Source: Gerris lacustris (Eukaryota > Arthropoda > Insecta > Hemiptera > Gerridae). Taken from it: DNA of 64,000 nt. Positions 23,746 through 35,832 of this stretch are shown here, in pieces (the stretch's first letter is position 1; every line of letters begins with the position of its first letter). Location of the stretch: positions 48,301,882 through 48,365,881 of the forward strand of contig OX578280.1 in the NCBI GenBank assembly GCA_951217055.1. The letters run 5' to 3'. Position numbers and translations under genes: made by a program. The notes beneath the pieces were generated by a model. The model saw only the letters and a list, made by a program, of their open reading frames with translations. It did no database searches and was not told the origin of the DNA.

Positions 23746-25689
23746 TTAACCAGTACGTGGTAAATTGAACACCGGCATAAATCAGAGGCCCAGAAGTTGC
23801 ATAAAATGCAAAAAATAATATATAAATCACCATATGAAATCACCTTTAAACCAAATTTGAAATTCTTCTAGGACGATTCCAACCTATCCTCTCTACCTCA
23901 GCACGGCCATTGAAGGTCCTTTATAGGGCACCGAACGCAAAGAAAAGCAGTTTTATTATTGAACGTAGTGGAAAAAAGTTATCATTTCAATAGACAGGTT
24001 AAAATTGGCATATGATGACTATTTACAAATAGTCCTCCATTCTCGAAAAAGCAAGTTCGCTTCTAAATGAAGCATGAAGCTGGTAGTGGGTAATGTAGAC
24101 TTGTTTTGGTTAATTTCATGTTTTGGAGCCTGCTCTGGTTTTTTCCATAATAAATTATTTAATTGTCTTTAGACAGATTAACTCTGAGTGTCTTTCGAAC
24201 AAGTATAATTTGTCGTGTTGTTGTATTAATTATTTTAATTTATATTATTACTCTGGAGTACTTATATAATTATATCGTTTACAGAAAAAGAGATGTTATT
24301 GAATTCTCTGAAGGGTTTTCTCATAGCATTTTATTTTTCTCTTCATTTCTTAATTGCCGTTTTCTTTCTGTGCGACCCCACATAAGTACTTCCACTTTCT
24401 TCTTTCTTTTGATAGCATCTCTGGTAAATGTCGAAACTTATCCATCTATCCTTTCCTTATTCCATAAGAATGGTTTTTATTTCCAAGCTAAAAAATTGAT
24501 ATTTTCTGAAGGTACAATGGCAATCTCTGAAAAAACTTGAAGCCCTAACGAGCCTTGCAGACTTCCTTATGTGGTGTGCTTCTTTCCAATAAGCGAAGGA
24601 AAAGATCCTACCAGCCCTCTCCCTTTGCCCTAAACTCTCCTTTTACTAAGAGGAAGGATGGAAGCCATTTTAAGGGCGCCTTCAATGTTGCCTTGAACGT
24701 TTCTATCCTCTACTCATCCCACTGCTCCTACCGATAGTTGCTTTTAAGGTCCCTCGTCCTAAATGGAAGTAAACGACTCTTGGTGCCATTCTTTACAGCT
24801 TTAAAACACCTCTTACAGCGAACTCATGCTCTTCCCTACCACGGCGTTTTACTTTTATTGTTTACGTCGTTGTTAGAACACAAGGGTGCTTACCGGCACA
24901 TCAAAGCCATGATGACAAACGTGCACTTGTAATCTTCTCTTAAGTACATCCTGGAAAAAAGTAGAACAAAACGGGTTTGCATGCTTCTTCAACATGCAAT
25001 TAAACCAGCTCTTGGAATGTAGTTTTTTCTTTTGCCCAACTATCTTTACTATTATAAAAATTTAGTTCTTTAGCTAAACTTGTTTAAACAAGAATTTTGA
25101 AAACAAAGATAAAGTCAAAACAAGTTATATCTATCTGAACTTAATTTGAAAGTTCTAAAGAGAAAATATTTGAATAATTTAAGCAAACAATATTTTTAAT
25201 ATTTGAAACAAATAATAAAAACGATTGTTTTGAGTATAAAAAATTAAATGTATAAAATTATTTTATTCCTCAACTTTTAATAAATAATAATTTATAGGAA
25301 AACAAAAACAAAATTTCTAAACCACATCACTAATTTAATTTTAACATAATTGATAATACATGCTACTAAAACATTTATCTATCGATGAAATTGATTTATT
25401 TACTAACTGAAAAGTTACGAATATTACATTCCTTGTAAAACAAAACAAAACTGCAGAACTAATATTAATTTTCCACTTAATTAATTCAGTTATAAAATGT
25501 GCCTATTGTTTTGTAAACCACAAGGATAACTTTAATACCATATAAAAAAAACTGGTATAATACAAGAGCTACAGTCAAGAGGAATGGGTTTTTATACTTT
25601 CTGAGAATCAAACATACTCGTAGTTATATTTACAGAATTGTTTTATCGGATTTAATAAAAATATGAAATAGAGTCAGATTCCAAACTCT
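23746..25689. other. No supported gene
   Basis: A stretch at 24530-24960 is more GC-rich and complex than the background, with several consecutive short plus-strand frames (24555-24737, 24738-24932) but no shared frame, motif or splice pair. A 125-codon frame at 24163-24540 is hydrophobic and AT-driven. From 24960 to 25690 I see nothing. Confidence 0.45.
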
Positions 25690-25850
25690 TTCGCAGTTCC
25701 TAAACGGACTTCAATTTCACATTTCTACTCGTATTCACCGGAACTGAAGATGACTATGTGGTTGGAAGCCGGCTATGTATAATAGAATTACTCTTAGTGG
25801 AGAAACATTTCTCTTCATTCTTCATCGAGTGACCCCACTACGTATCAATA
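25690..25850 (+). repeat. Degraded PLE-like end, related to 13911-14065
   Basis: CTGAAGATGA-like sequence at about 25745 and GGAAGCCGGC are followed by AATAGAATTACTCTTAGTGGAG, then AAACATTTCTC and CGAGTGACCCCACTACG. The order matches 13980-14065. The CTGAAGA element plus a downstream GAAG recalls the hammerhead-like ends at 37838 and 61292, but the central stem is poor here. Confidence 0.5.
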
Positions 25851-26141
25851 CTAGATTAGAGTTTTAAGGTGTCAAAAACCTTTAAAAACAAATAAATAAA
25901 CAGTTTCTGTAGTTAGTTGCGCTTTGTGACCTTTAAAAGCTAATAAATAATAGTGATAATTAACACCAGCCTTTTGATGTTTCTAAATTGTTCACTCTTT
26001 TTAGTCCTATCGTCGCTAATGATTCTCTGAAGAAGACAATGTCTTTTTTTTAATTAATTTAGAATTTTTCATGAAATTATCTCTCGAATAATAAGGATTT
26101 TTTGTATTTAAAAAAAAATAATAATAATAAAATAAATATGA
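25851..26141. other. AT-rich, nothing resolved
   Basis: Ends in an A-rich and (AAT)n tract at about 26110-26135, just before the SINE. Confidence 0.4.
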
Positions 26142-26530
26142 GGGGGGCCTGGGTGGCTCGGAGGCTAGAGCGCTTGCCTTGCTATAAAGCAAGTTAAGCA
26201 CCCTCGAGCAGGGTCAGAAGATGGATGGGTGACCCCTTGTGACATCAGCTCTGGGTTCGATTCCCGGACATTGACCGGGCCCCCCGCTCAATGTCCACCC
26301 AGCATTGTTTAAATAAATGAGAAGCTCCTCGAAAGAGTGGCGCCACCAGGTTTCGGCCTGGAAACCATGATGATGACACTCTTGGTTGTAATACAACCAG
26401 GTGGGGAGTCATGGTTAACGACCATATCGTCACACGACGAGTGTGAAGATTTCAGTCCCTAACCCGGGTTTGTTCAATTGACCCACCTAGTGGTCTGCGT
26501 CTTCGGGTGTAAAAGCCCCCCGGAAAAGAT
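26142..26530 (+). repeat. tRNA-derived SINE, full copy
   Basis: The head has a GGGGGCC/GGCCCCC acceptor-like pair, box A-like TGGCTCGGAGGCTAGAGCG, an anticodon-like arm CTTGC-TATAAA-GCAAG, and box B-like GGTTCGATTCC. A long body follows: CTCCTCGAAAGAGTGGCGCC, the hairpin CCAGGTTTCGGCCTGG, and GGTTGTAATACAACC. The 3' end is GTGTAAAAGCCCCCCGG. A clear inverted copy lies at 54626-54975. The head resembles a class II (Leu/Ser-like) tRNA with an expanded variable region. Such SINEs are transcribed by RNA polymerase III and moved by a LINE partner; no LINE is seen here. Confidence 0.88.
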
Positions 26531-27340
26531 TTAAGCTGATAGGACTATTAGTTTAATTTCTAAAACTGAGATTACCTTTCACTATCACATGAATTATACG
26601 AGTAAATCAAGGCTACAATTTTTCTGTGAAAAAATTATGTTTTATTTCTGACTTTTAACTATCATTCTTGCAAATGGAGTTTAGTAGTGAATAAGGCAAT
26701 CCATTGCCATTTCAAACAGAGTTAATCAATCTACCAAGATTGAAGGTTACAGATAGTCAAATCAGTTTAGTGTAAAATAAAGCTGATTTTTAGGTTTGTT
26801 TTATACAATATATGAATAAATACAATTGATTCACCATTCCTTAAAAATAATATAAAATACTTTGTAATGAGTTTAGCAATTGCTTATAAAATATGAATCT
26901 CTTTTCAAAATGTCTTGACATTACTTTACTTCTCTTCTTTATATTCATTCGTGTTTACACAGTAATGTTGGAAATGATAGTAAATGGGCTCTTTTCACTT
27001 TAAAAAAAAAATAATCATTTGGAGAGGTGTCCTGATTGCATGTTGCCGTGACAGGGAATTGCGCTGTTTCCAAAATCATCAACCGGACAACTGACATTAA
27101 TGAATAATGATTGTTATTTTTCTGCTTCTGTGCACTTGGTTCACAATGAGACACGAACTTTTTTAGTTAAGGGCTCTGTCAAGAGCTGTATATTAGGGCA
27201 CAACAAAATAAATATTATAATTTGAATTTCCAAACTATAGTTTTCTGTTTGAATAGACTTGAAAAAGATAGATTTGAAAAAATAATATTGTTTGATAAAT
27301 ATAAATAAAATTTGATTTAATTGACTACTACACGCACCGA

Positions 27341-27344
<4 letters not shown>
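26531..27344. other. AT-rich, no supported gene
   Basis: No repeat copy or coding frame stands out. A minus-strand frame at 26945-27154 has no motif. Confidence 0.45.

Positions 27345-27399
<55 letters not shown>
27345..27399. repeat. (TA)n microsatellite
   Basis: About 55 bases of uninterrupted TA. Open frames of repeated Ile-Tyr across it are artefacts. Confidence 0.95.
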
Positions 27400-27401
<2 letters not shown>

Positions 27402-27615
27402 GTGTGTCTGTATAAAATGAATCTTGGCACAATTCATCTGATGTATAATAATTATTCACGGACCTTTTCCGAGTTTATAAAAAAATAAAGTTTTCTTTCG
27501 AATAGGGGTTCAAAAAAGTTAGAATTATTAATTATACGGTGAAAGTAGAGTTATTCCCTTCAGAATTTGGAGAGGTGAAATGGGGTATAAAAGAATAATA
27601 GGGGTTTCCTGCCCT

Positions 27616-27618
<3 letters not shown>

Positions 27619-27699
<81 letters not shown>
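27619..27699. repeat. (TA)n microsatellite
   Basis: About 80 bases of uninterrupted TA, 220 bp beyond the first tract. Confidence 0.95.
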
Positions 27700-27703
<4 letters not shown>

Positions 27704-27734
27704 AGTCTTTTTTTCAACTCGTTATACAAATCCT

Positions 27735-28030
27735 TTAGAAACAGACTGCCAATTAGTGTGGCACATAGCTTCCTCGCTTCCTATTATTGCATAAATAGTC
27801 AAATGGGAATTGAAAGTTTGGACCTGTTTCGGTTCCTAGAAGGGTCACACTTATTTTTATTAAATATTAAATATGCTCTGGAGCTTAAAATTATTAAGGG
27901 ACCAAAATTACCATACCTACCATCTAAATTTCATCAAAATCGGATAAAATCGTATGAGTTTTTTTAAGTTATGGGGATTCGCAAAAATGTGAAACGACAG
28001 ACCGACTGAAAGTCATGAAACCGAAAATGT
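27735..28030 (-). repeat. Family A dispersed repeat, inverted copy
   Basis: The left edge ACTGCCAATTAGTGTGGCAC plus ATAGCTTCCTCGC is the reverse complement of the family A tail at about 12050-12100. Further right, TACCATCTAAATTTCATC and AAAATCGG match, inverted, the GATTTTAATGAAATTTAGATGG block of the copy at 40103. The middle diverges. Confidence 0.65.
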
Positions 28031-28332
28031 TTCCTACTATCTGATCAGGATTTTTATACTTCAAAAACACAAGAAATATACTTCAGATTAATCACTCTTT
28101 TTTCTCACGTAAAAACTCTTTTTAAAACCATTCTTTGAAGGAAATCTTCGTCATTAACCAAGATCATTTTATTGTCAAGCAACAAGACTACAATAAATAA
28201 TTATGTATTATAATATTACACATGTGATAACGAATTATATTGGTCTAAAACATGGTCTTTGTTTTTGCTGTGTTGATCCGTAAACCACTCCTCCTTAGCT
28301 CCGTTGCGTACACGTCAAGGTTTAATCATTAT

Positions 28333-28381
28333 TAGTACCTACTTATAACATAGTAGTACCTACTTATAACATAGTAGGTAC
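28333..28381. repeat. Short 21-bp tandem duplication
   Basis: TAGTACCTACTTATAACATAG occurs twice in direct succession, followed by TAGGTAC, which inverts the GTACCTA core. Confidence 0.85.
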
Positions 28382-30460
28382 AGTACAAACTTATTGTATG
28401 CATAGATTTAAGTGAAGATATATGAGTGTCGATAAAATTAAAATATTTAAAAGCAATAACTTATGCAAATTTAAGCTTTTGACTATAAATATTTATTTAT
28501 TAGGTATGATGTAGTATAATATGATGTCGCCCATGCGATTTATAGCGGCTTTATTTCAGTGTAAATAATCAGCTTAGGGTAACCAGGGTTTAGTATGGAA
28601 CCCTGGTGCTAAAGTGTAGCTCTAAGTGCCTGCACTAGACTGGTTTCTAACTTAATTCCTCCTTATTAAGACTAATCCAGTAATCGATGTAACCGTTTCA
28701 AAACGTTAAATCTTCATGCTGTGCTAACTTGGAGCTTCTTAACAACAGATGTGCTTAAGAACTTACAGCCACTTCTGACAAATTGCGCCCATTAGCGTTT
28801 TACTAAATATTTAGCCTCTCGAATATCTTTTCCTTCGTAACCATATTAAACCCAAATAAAAATCTATGGCATTTACTTGATGTACTTATATAAGTTTATT
28901 GATTTCTATAAACTAATAAGTATTATTTATTTTAACCCATTTAGAATCAAAGGAACTTCTGGTTTAAAAACTTGGGATTTTTTTAGGTCATCAATTCGTA
29001 GTGATCTAAAGATTGTCATAGAAAACAGTGAATACCTAGTTCTGCTAACACATTAACCTTGTATTCTCTCATAGAATATCAAAATAACATAAATCGGTCT
29101 TGAAGCGATAAATATTTTTCGTACTACTAAATCGAAGTACTTTATCACACGAATCCTGGATACAGCTTAAATGGTTATAGAAATGTTATCATTTAATTAT
29201 TTTAAAAATAATATCATATTGTTTGAAAAAACAAAATCAACCACTAATAATATCGACTATTTTCGATTTCCTCATTTATTATTATTCAACAATCTTACTT
29301 AATTTTATTCAGGACGCGGATTTTTCTGTATATCATTTCATATTACTTTTAGAAGTTTAGTCAATGATAATTGCTAACAGGGTAATAACGTTTTAACTTA
29401 ACAATTTTGTTTAACGCCTATGGAACCTAAATACTAGTGTAAAACGAGTTCGTGGTCGTGCCTTGCGCCTTGTTTAGGAAAATAATACAACCCATAATAA
29501 CGCTCTGTTACTCTACGTATATTATAAAACATTTTTATTGGTACGCCTTTCTAATTTTATATTTGAGTCACTATTAAATATTACTTCCCTTAAATATTTC
29601 ACTAATCAGTTTGTTTACTGGTTTAACTATTTCTTCTTCTTTTTCTGTATTACTTTGGCAATGATTACAACTATTTCTGGTTGTCGAGCTTAATAATATA
29701 GCGTTTTTATTTCTATCATCTTTATACTTAAAACATTTTTAGAGTAGCTCTCTTGATGCTTAGTGCTTGGTTGATTAATTATTAAAGGCAATTGGCGTGG
29801 TTATTAATGTGAAAGGAGGTTTAAGCCGTAAGGACTTATCTACTAGAAACGTCTACTGGTTGTCAGATTACTCCAAGAGATAAGACCTTATTCCAAGATA
29901 GAACAAGAAAGTTTATTAAAAATAAATATTCTACATAGTGTTGATATGTGTATATGTATTATACACTCAAGGGAATGACTGATGGATAGGTTCATTTTTC
30001 GTTTATCGACCTCTCTCAGCTGTTGATGGACTCGCGATCGTTGAACTTAAAATATATTAAACATTTATTTAATCAATAAATTAAACTAAACATTAATGGA
30101 AAAAAAATCTAGAATATATATAGAGAAATCATTTGATATTATATCATTTAAAAAAATTGCAAGTTTGTTATCATGGTCCTCCATTGCAGAGTCATTTAGA
30201 CAGCTCAATCAATCTGTTATGCTATTGTCTTATAAAACAATAAAGGAGTTTTAGTAATTAATAAAACGCCCGCGTTAACGTCAGCTCAGTTATTGTAATC
30301 TTAATTTATCAATTTTTTTAAATTGAATAACTTTTTACAATTAGATTTATTTAACTTTTAAACATTTTTCAGTGAGTTGTATCACGTACAGTATTAAAGA
30401 AGAGTCCAATGAAAAAGAATGTTGCTTAGTTCGAATTTAAACCCAATGATATGAGTTTTT
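28382..30460. other. No supported gene; one small hairpin
   Basis: ACCAGGGTT (28582-28590) and AACCCTGGT (28599-28607) form a 9-bp stem. The stretch at 28560-28800 is somewhat more complex than the background. No coding frame or repeat family is recognised. Confidence 0.45.
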
Positions 30461-30530
30461 TGCCAAAGGTATTCGAATGCATGACCTCTCGCATGTCAAG
30501 TACACATACTACCACGGGACTACAGGCACA
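30461..30530 (-). pseudogene. tRNA-like remnant
   Basis: On the minus strand GTGCCTGTAGTCCCGTGGTAG resembles an acceptor strand and a D arm. CTTGACA sits where an anticodon loop would, and CATTCGAAT resembles a T loop before TTTGGCA. Stem pairing is poor in the anticodon and T arms. It is at best a decayed tRNA or tRNA-derived SINE head. Confidence 0.35.
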
Positions 30531-31021
30531 ACTATTACATGATGGTGATTTGTAAAATAGATATATGAAAAAAAAAATAAAAATAACAAGTAGTGGGAAG
30601 TCAACTCCCTATTTCTTTTTCACAGTTTATTGACTCTTATTTTTCTTTTAACCTTGTTTGACCCACTGTTTAGTACATATCCTACTCTTTCTGTCAGTGA
30701 ATTTGTTTCTTAACTTTTTTTTAATAATGCGGAAGGATTTAATGTAGTATCCCATTTACTACGTAAGACTACCATATAAGAAAATGTTGTTCGACATTAT
30801 TTGACCGATTTTTTATTATTAAAATAAAAAATAAATTTTAAAAAATGAGCTTAGTATTAAATATTATACAAGAAATTTATTTTAATCTAACTTGACTAAT
30901 CGAATAGTTTTGAGCATCAGTTGAAGTGATGAACACTTAGATTTATGTTTTTTTCCGATAAAAGGTAGATTTAAGAGGAGGTAAATCAGTGTAGAGTTGG
31001 TCTTCAGTAATAACTAAGTTT
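30531..31021. other. AT-rich, nothing resolved
   Basis: Short A and T runs only. The 3' end of a minus-strand open frame lies here. Confidence 0.4.
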
Positions 31022-31270
31022 GGTTGTAACAGTTTAAGAATGAAGGTGAAAGGTGATAGTGTAGTAAGGGGTTTGTTGGAAGCTTTGTCTCCTATCCCAG
31101 AAGAGGCATTAGGTAACTCTAAGGGTTTGGCAGTTTCGTTCTCAAGTCTTCTAGTAGCTACACGGTGCAAAGTCTTAAGACTAGAAGAGAGTTTGGCCAA
31201 CAGCCAGATACCCTTAACATCAGATCTGGACCAAAAAGAAAAATCTAAAGGGTTGAAACTTTAATGGTTT
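31022..31270. other. GC-richer patch open on both strands
   Basis: The plus strand is open for about 85 codons ending at 31264 (ATG at 31040). The minus strand is open for about 105 codons from 31261 to 30943. The minus frame starts with residues SFNPLDFSFWS, which loosely recall the NPxD(F/Y)xxW segment of Tc1/mariner transposases, but the conserved SPD is absent and nothing downstream supports it. I cannot tell which strand, if either, was coding. Confidence 0.25.
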
Positions 31271-32781
31271 TTTCCTCGTGTGAACTACGAGAAGGCCCTT
31301 TCTTACCCTACCCTTTTAGTTTACAGCTTACTCTACTTCAACCTTTATTTCTTGCCTGTAAGTTTTTCTCCAGACCTATAAGTTTTCTCTATCTCATACC
31401 GAAGTGAGACGAGAGTAGTAAGAAAGCTTCATTACTTTATTACTTGCCGTTTACTTCCATTATACATGATGAAAACTCTTGCTTTGTTATCTACCCCGTG
31501 TCATCCCCCTTGTATAACCACTCTCCCCCTTAAGGCTGCCTTATCTCTTATTCATCTGCAAGAAAAGAGAAGGAATAACCTCCATGCCGGTTATCTTGAT
31601 CGTACTTTAAAACCTGGCAAAGGAGCAATTATCATAAATAAACTCTTAAAGTATAAATCAACCGGAAAACAAGTTCAAAACGATAACTTTTACCTCTTTC
31701 TTCATTATAAAATATTTCTGTAAAATTTATTTTTCCTGCCAACTTTACGTTGTACCTATTGAAAATAATGGACATTTTAAAAAGATTGGTATAAATCACT
31801 AGAGGACTTAAATTGAGAATTTTGTTAGTCAGGAAGCGTGAAAATAAAGTTTACGATCAATTATTACTTCATTATTAAGGATAAACTTGACGCATAAATT
31901 TTATCATTCTAACTTTGTTTTACTTTACTTAAACCTTAAATCTCTGATAATTAATTAAAATTTATCGAACCATTGTAGTCCAGAACATTTCAAGTACGGT
32001 TCAGCTTGCTTACTTACTTGAAGTAGTAATTGGTTGCATAATTAAAGTTTTATTTAATAAATAAATTATATTAAAATGTTTAATTGTTTAAGGACTGAGA
32101 AAAACCTAACTCACATTGTAAAAGTTTCGAATATCTATTTAAAAACTTTCTACATCTATTTAATAAATGAATAAAGGACTAAGATACAAACGAAGTGCCA
32201 TTGCTCTATGGCATTGAACCATTTTCTAACTTTTGAACATCAAGTATCAAAACCTTGCTTTGCAGAAACTACAATGTTAACCAAAGTTATTATGAATTCT
32301 GTTTTTGTTGTCCATCTTTTGTTCCTTCGACCTGTCTTTTTTTAATTTTTAGTTGGTTCACAAAATTTTCAATTTGATTACAATGAAAAAATCGTATAAA
32401 AGTTTTTCCTACAAAACTCAAACTGCAATATGAAGTTTAATAAATACATAGTTATAACGCAGTAGGAATCGAAATGGTTCAAATAAACCAAGTAAGTTCA
32501 ATCATTTTTTCATTTTGTCACTTACAACCTAGCTACGCTTATGATAACTCTATTTTCACCCTTTTGTCGTCCGTTAATGAGACTCAATAAAAATAAAAAT
32601 TAATGAAATCAGTGCATTGTGAAACCAAAGTAATTTTGTTGCATTAATAAATTCCTGTTTTTACTATGGTTGCCTACTCAGTTCTCTTATAATGATTAAT
32701 TAAAATTGAAGCGTTTTTTTCACCGGAAAAATAGTATTTTCAAAACAAAACAATCACAGGGAAGTACTTGCGTCCAAGTAC
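31271..32781. other. No supported gene
   Basis: An 85-codon plus-strand frame at 31466-31723 has no motif or splice context. The remainder is AT-rich. Confidence 0.45.
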
Positions 32782-33515
32782 TTTTTAGGGTTTTGTAGAT
32801 GTATGATCTCCACCATACATAATATGGGTATAGCCATAAATTATTTTGAAATTTTAGGACCAGCCGTTATATAGTGTTGGGGGGGGGGCATATTTTGACT
32901 TATAAAACCAATGAAGAATGAAAAATTTAAAAAAGCAAATTTAATTGTATCCTACTCTTCAGCAGCTTTCATTTGATACCCCACTCAAAATTTTAAAAAA
33001 ATAAAATTTTGGACGCACTTCAAATTTTCGCGCACAAAATTGGTAATTTTTGAAAACTGGAAATGAACTCCCGGAAATATCATCGCCCCACAATAAGACA
33101 TTAGCATGAATTATTTCGAAATTTTAGGACCAGCCGTTGTATAGTGGTTGGGGGGAGGAATTTTTTTCTTTGGTATATTTTGATTTTTTTACCCAATAAG
33201 GAATGCAACATTTAAAAAAGCATATATAATATATATGCGTCCTTCTCTGCAGCAGCTTTCATTTGAAACCCCACTCGAAAATTTAAAAATAAAAAATTTT
33301 GAGTTTACCATATTTTTGCGAATTACGCATGCGCATATTTAATTTTGAACTTCTGTATATTTTTCCTGTTGTTGGGTCAAAAAGTTGCACCAGAGGTTCG
33401 AATTTCAGCACTGTCGCTTAAACGGTTCGGGCCCTATGAACCAAAGAGCGACGAACGGACTGACACATCACCCTCGGCATAAGGGTTTTGAGAAGTATCT
33501 ACAAAACCCTAAAAA
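32782..33515. mobile_element. TIR element with internal duplicated unit
   Basis: The ends TTTTTAGGGTTTTGTAGAT and ATCTACAAAACCCTAAAAA are perfect 19-bp inverted repeats. Inside, a unit of about 270 bp occurs twice in tandem (about 32836-33105 and 33106-33310). It is recognisable by AATTATTT-GAAATTTTAGGACC, CAGCCGTT, a G run, then CAGCAGCTTTCATTTGA and CCCCACTC. A poly-G of 9-10 lies at 32879. No transposase is present, so it is non-autonomous; superfamily not assigned. Confidence 0.8.
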
Positions 33516-34094
<579 letters not shown>

Positions 34095-34295
34095 CATGAA
34101 ATATAGTTTTATGATTATGTATATACTATACTTATGTATATATTATACTAATACTACATTTATTTATACTAATACTATATTTTTATATTATAGTTAATTA
34201 TATGTGCGAAATTAAAAGTGTATGTGTGACATTAAAAGAATATGTGTGTGATGTTAAAAAGCTAGAGTTAAATAGAAATATGTATATCACAATCC

Positions 34296-34338
34296 AAACA
34301 GATACAAATATTATTTGACCATCCTATGTACCACACTT
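34296..34338 (+). repeat. Diverged outlying copy of the 72-bp tandem unit
   Basis: AAACAGATACAAAT, TTATTTGACC and CTATGTACCACACTT match the middle of the array unit at 34608-34843 and lie about 270 bp upstream of it. Confidence 0.7.
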
Positions 34339-34607
34339 GCATAATATCTTTAACAATTTCTTTTTTATATATAACGACGTAAAAACTGCTTATTTTAAAA
34401 TGTCTCTATTAACCTTGTACGATATGTTTCACTATAAACGGTATAAAATACTAAGATAAATTATACTACACTTAGAAGAGCAGAATATATAAGTAAGTTT
34501 CTATTAATACGGAATATTAGAATTATTTTTATCATCGTAATTTTATGATCACATATAAATTAAATTAGTCATTAGGAATTTTTCCTGGAGATATACCTTG
34601 ATAAAAT

Positions 34608-34843
34608 GTCAGTAACTAACTTGACTTTTTAAGCAGATACAAATTTCATTTGACCGTTCTATGTACCACACATTTAAAAGTCAGTAATTAACTTGACTTT
34701 TTAAACAGATACAAATTTCATTTGACCGTTCTATGTACCACACATTTAAAAGTCAGTAATTAACTTGACTTTTTAAACAGATAAAAATTTCATTTGACCG
34801 TTCTATATGTACCATACTTTTAAGCCAGTAATTAACTTGACTT
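34608..34843 (+). repeat. 72-bp tandem array, about 3.3 copies
   Basis: Unit starts occur at 34608, 34680 and 34752, exactly 72 bp apart, with a partial fourth at about 34824. Each holds GTCAGTAATTAACTTGACTT, AAACAGATACAAATTTC, ATTTGACCGTTCTATG and ACCACAC. Copies 1 and 2 are nearly identical, while copy 3 has a small insertion (TATATGTACC). Within each unit, GTCA and TGAC half-sites flank the AATTAA core, giving a short dyad. Confidence 0.9.
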
Positions 34844-35241
34844 AAAAAAAAAATAAAATAATAATAATAATTTTGTACTTAAACCAGTTCAGGAAAATCT
34901 TGACTATAGATTTCGTTTCATAATGAGAATAGAGAAAGATTAACAATTATAATTTTAGCACATTTACTTCTTAAAATATAATCATCTACCAAGTTGTCAA
35001 AGGATAAAGAAAACATACCTCTCACCAAAACTGTAAACTAGCGAAGTATCAAATTTCGATTTTCTACAAAACAAAATTTATCTTCTAATTAATTTTTCCA
35101 TTGAGATGATTCCCACTGCTGTAGGATTACCATTAGAAATAATTTTGACTGCTCAGATTAGCCAACATTTGAGGAGGACAATAACCCGTACTGGGCGGTT
35201 AACCTTGGGGTTACCCTCCTCCGCCAGAGACTTTTTTTTTT
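34844..35241. other. AT-rich; inverted GC-rich motif near the right edge
   Basis: At about 35190-35227 GGCGGTTAACCTTGGGGTTACC precedes CCTCCTCCGCC. The latter is the reverse complement of GGCGGAGGAGG at 6194-6204 in copy 1 of the neighbouring TIR family, so the element may start further left than called. Confidence 0.4.
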
Positions 35242-35832
35242 TTACTTTTCCTCTCCTATGGTAGGAAAAGTATTGTTTTCACCCAACATTTTGTTTATTG
35301 AAAATTTCAACTTAATTATCCGTTTTGGGTGTTTTTAAGACCTCCTGAGTGGTGTTCAGCATTACGTCTGTATGTGTGTATGTGTGTTATCATCTTAGCG
35401 CTCAGGGTATTTAACGTAGAGAGTTAAAACTTGGTAGAAAATCAATCAGTCAATTTTAAAACGTTGACGGTTAATAATACCGAAAGTATAAATACGTTTT
35501 TGACATACAGCATATTTTTGGAACCGGTAAAAAATAAGGAACAAATATAAAAAAACCGGATGAAATTCCATTAACTAGTTTAAAAGTTATACGCGAACAT
35601 AATTATTAATTAGTGCGATACTTTTGTTAAACGTCAAAGTTTGTTTACATCTGTCAAAATACCGCCGAAATTCAAATAATTAAATAAATAAAATAAAAAA
35701 ATAATAATATATTTTTAAAAAAAAATGATGATAAAAAATCAGTTAGTTCAAAACGGTCACCCATCCAAGTACTGACCATGCCCAGTGCTGCTTAGCAGCA
35801 CTATAGTGGCTCCGAAGAGAGGAAAAGTTCCG
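35242..35832. mobile_element. TIR element, copy 2, with 5S-like module
   Basis: The ends ACTTTTCCTCTCC and GAGAGGAAAAGT are inverted. It shares long blocks with 5490-6240 in the same order, but about 230 bp of the middle are missing. Near its right end it holds a segment matching the antisense of 5S rRNA, at the place where copy 1 has an unrelated hairpin. No transposase frame is present. Confidence 0.75.
35754..35796 (-). pseudogene. 5S rRNA-like segment (internal promoter region)
   Basis: The minus strand reads GCTAAGCAGCACTGGGC, then ATGGTCAGTACTTGGATGGG and TGACCG. This follows the 3' half of eukaryotic 5S rRNA (AAGCAGC...GGGC...GTTAGTACTTGGATGGGTGACCG) with only a few differences. That part of 5S rRNA contains the RNA polymerase III internal control region. 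Only about 43 bases are preserved, so it is not a gene. It could be a 5S-derived SINE head (SINE3-like) or a captured fragment within the TIR element. Confidence 0.75.

Noticed and set aside
27141..27729. Open frames with long Ile-Tyr repeats on the minus strand
   Set aside because: They are translations of the two (TA)n tracts.
28333..28381. CRISPR-like direct repeat
   Set aside because: Only two adjacent copies without spacers, in a eukaryotic AT-rich context.
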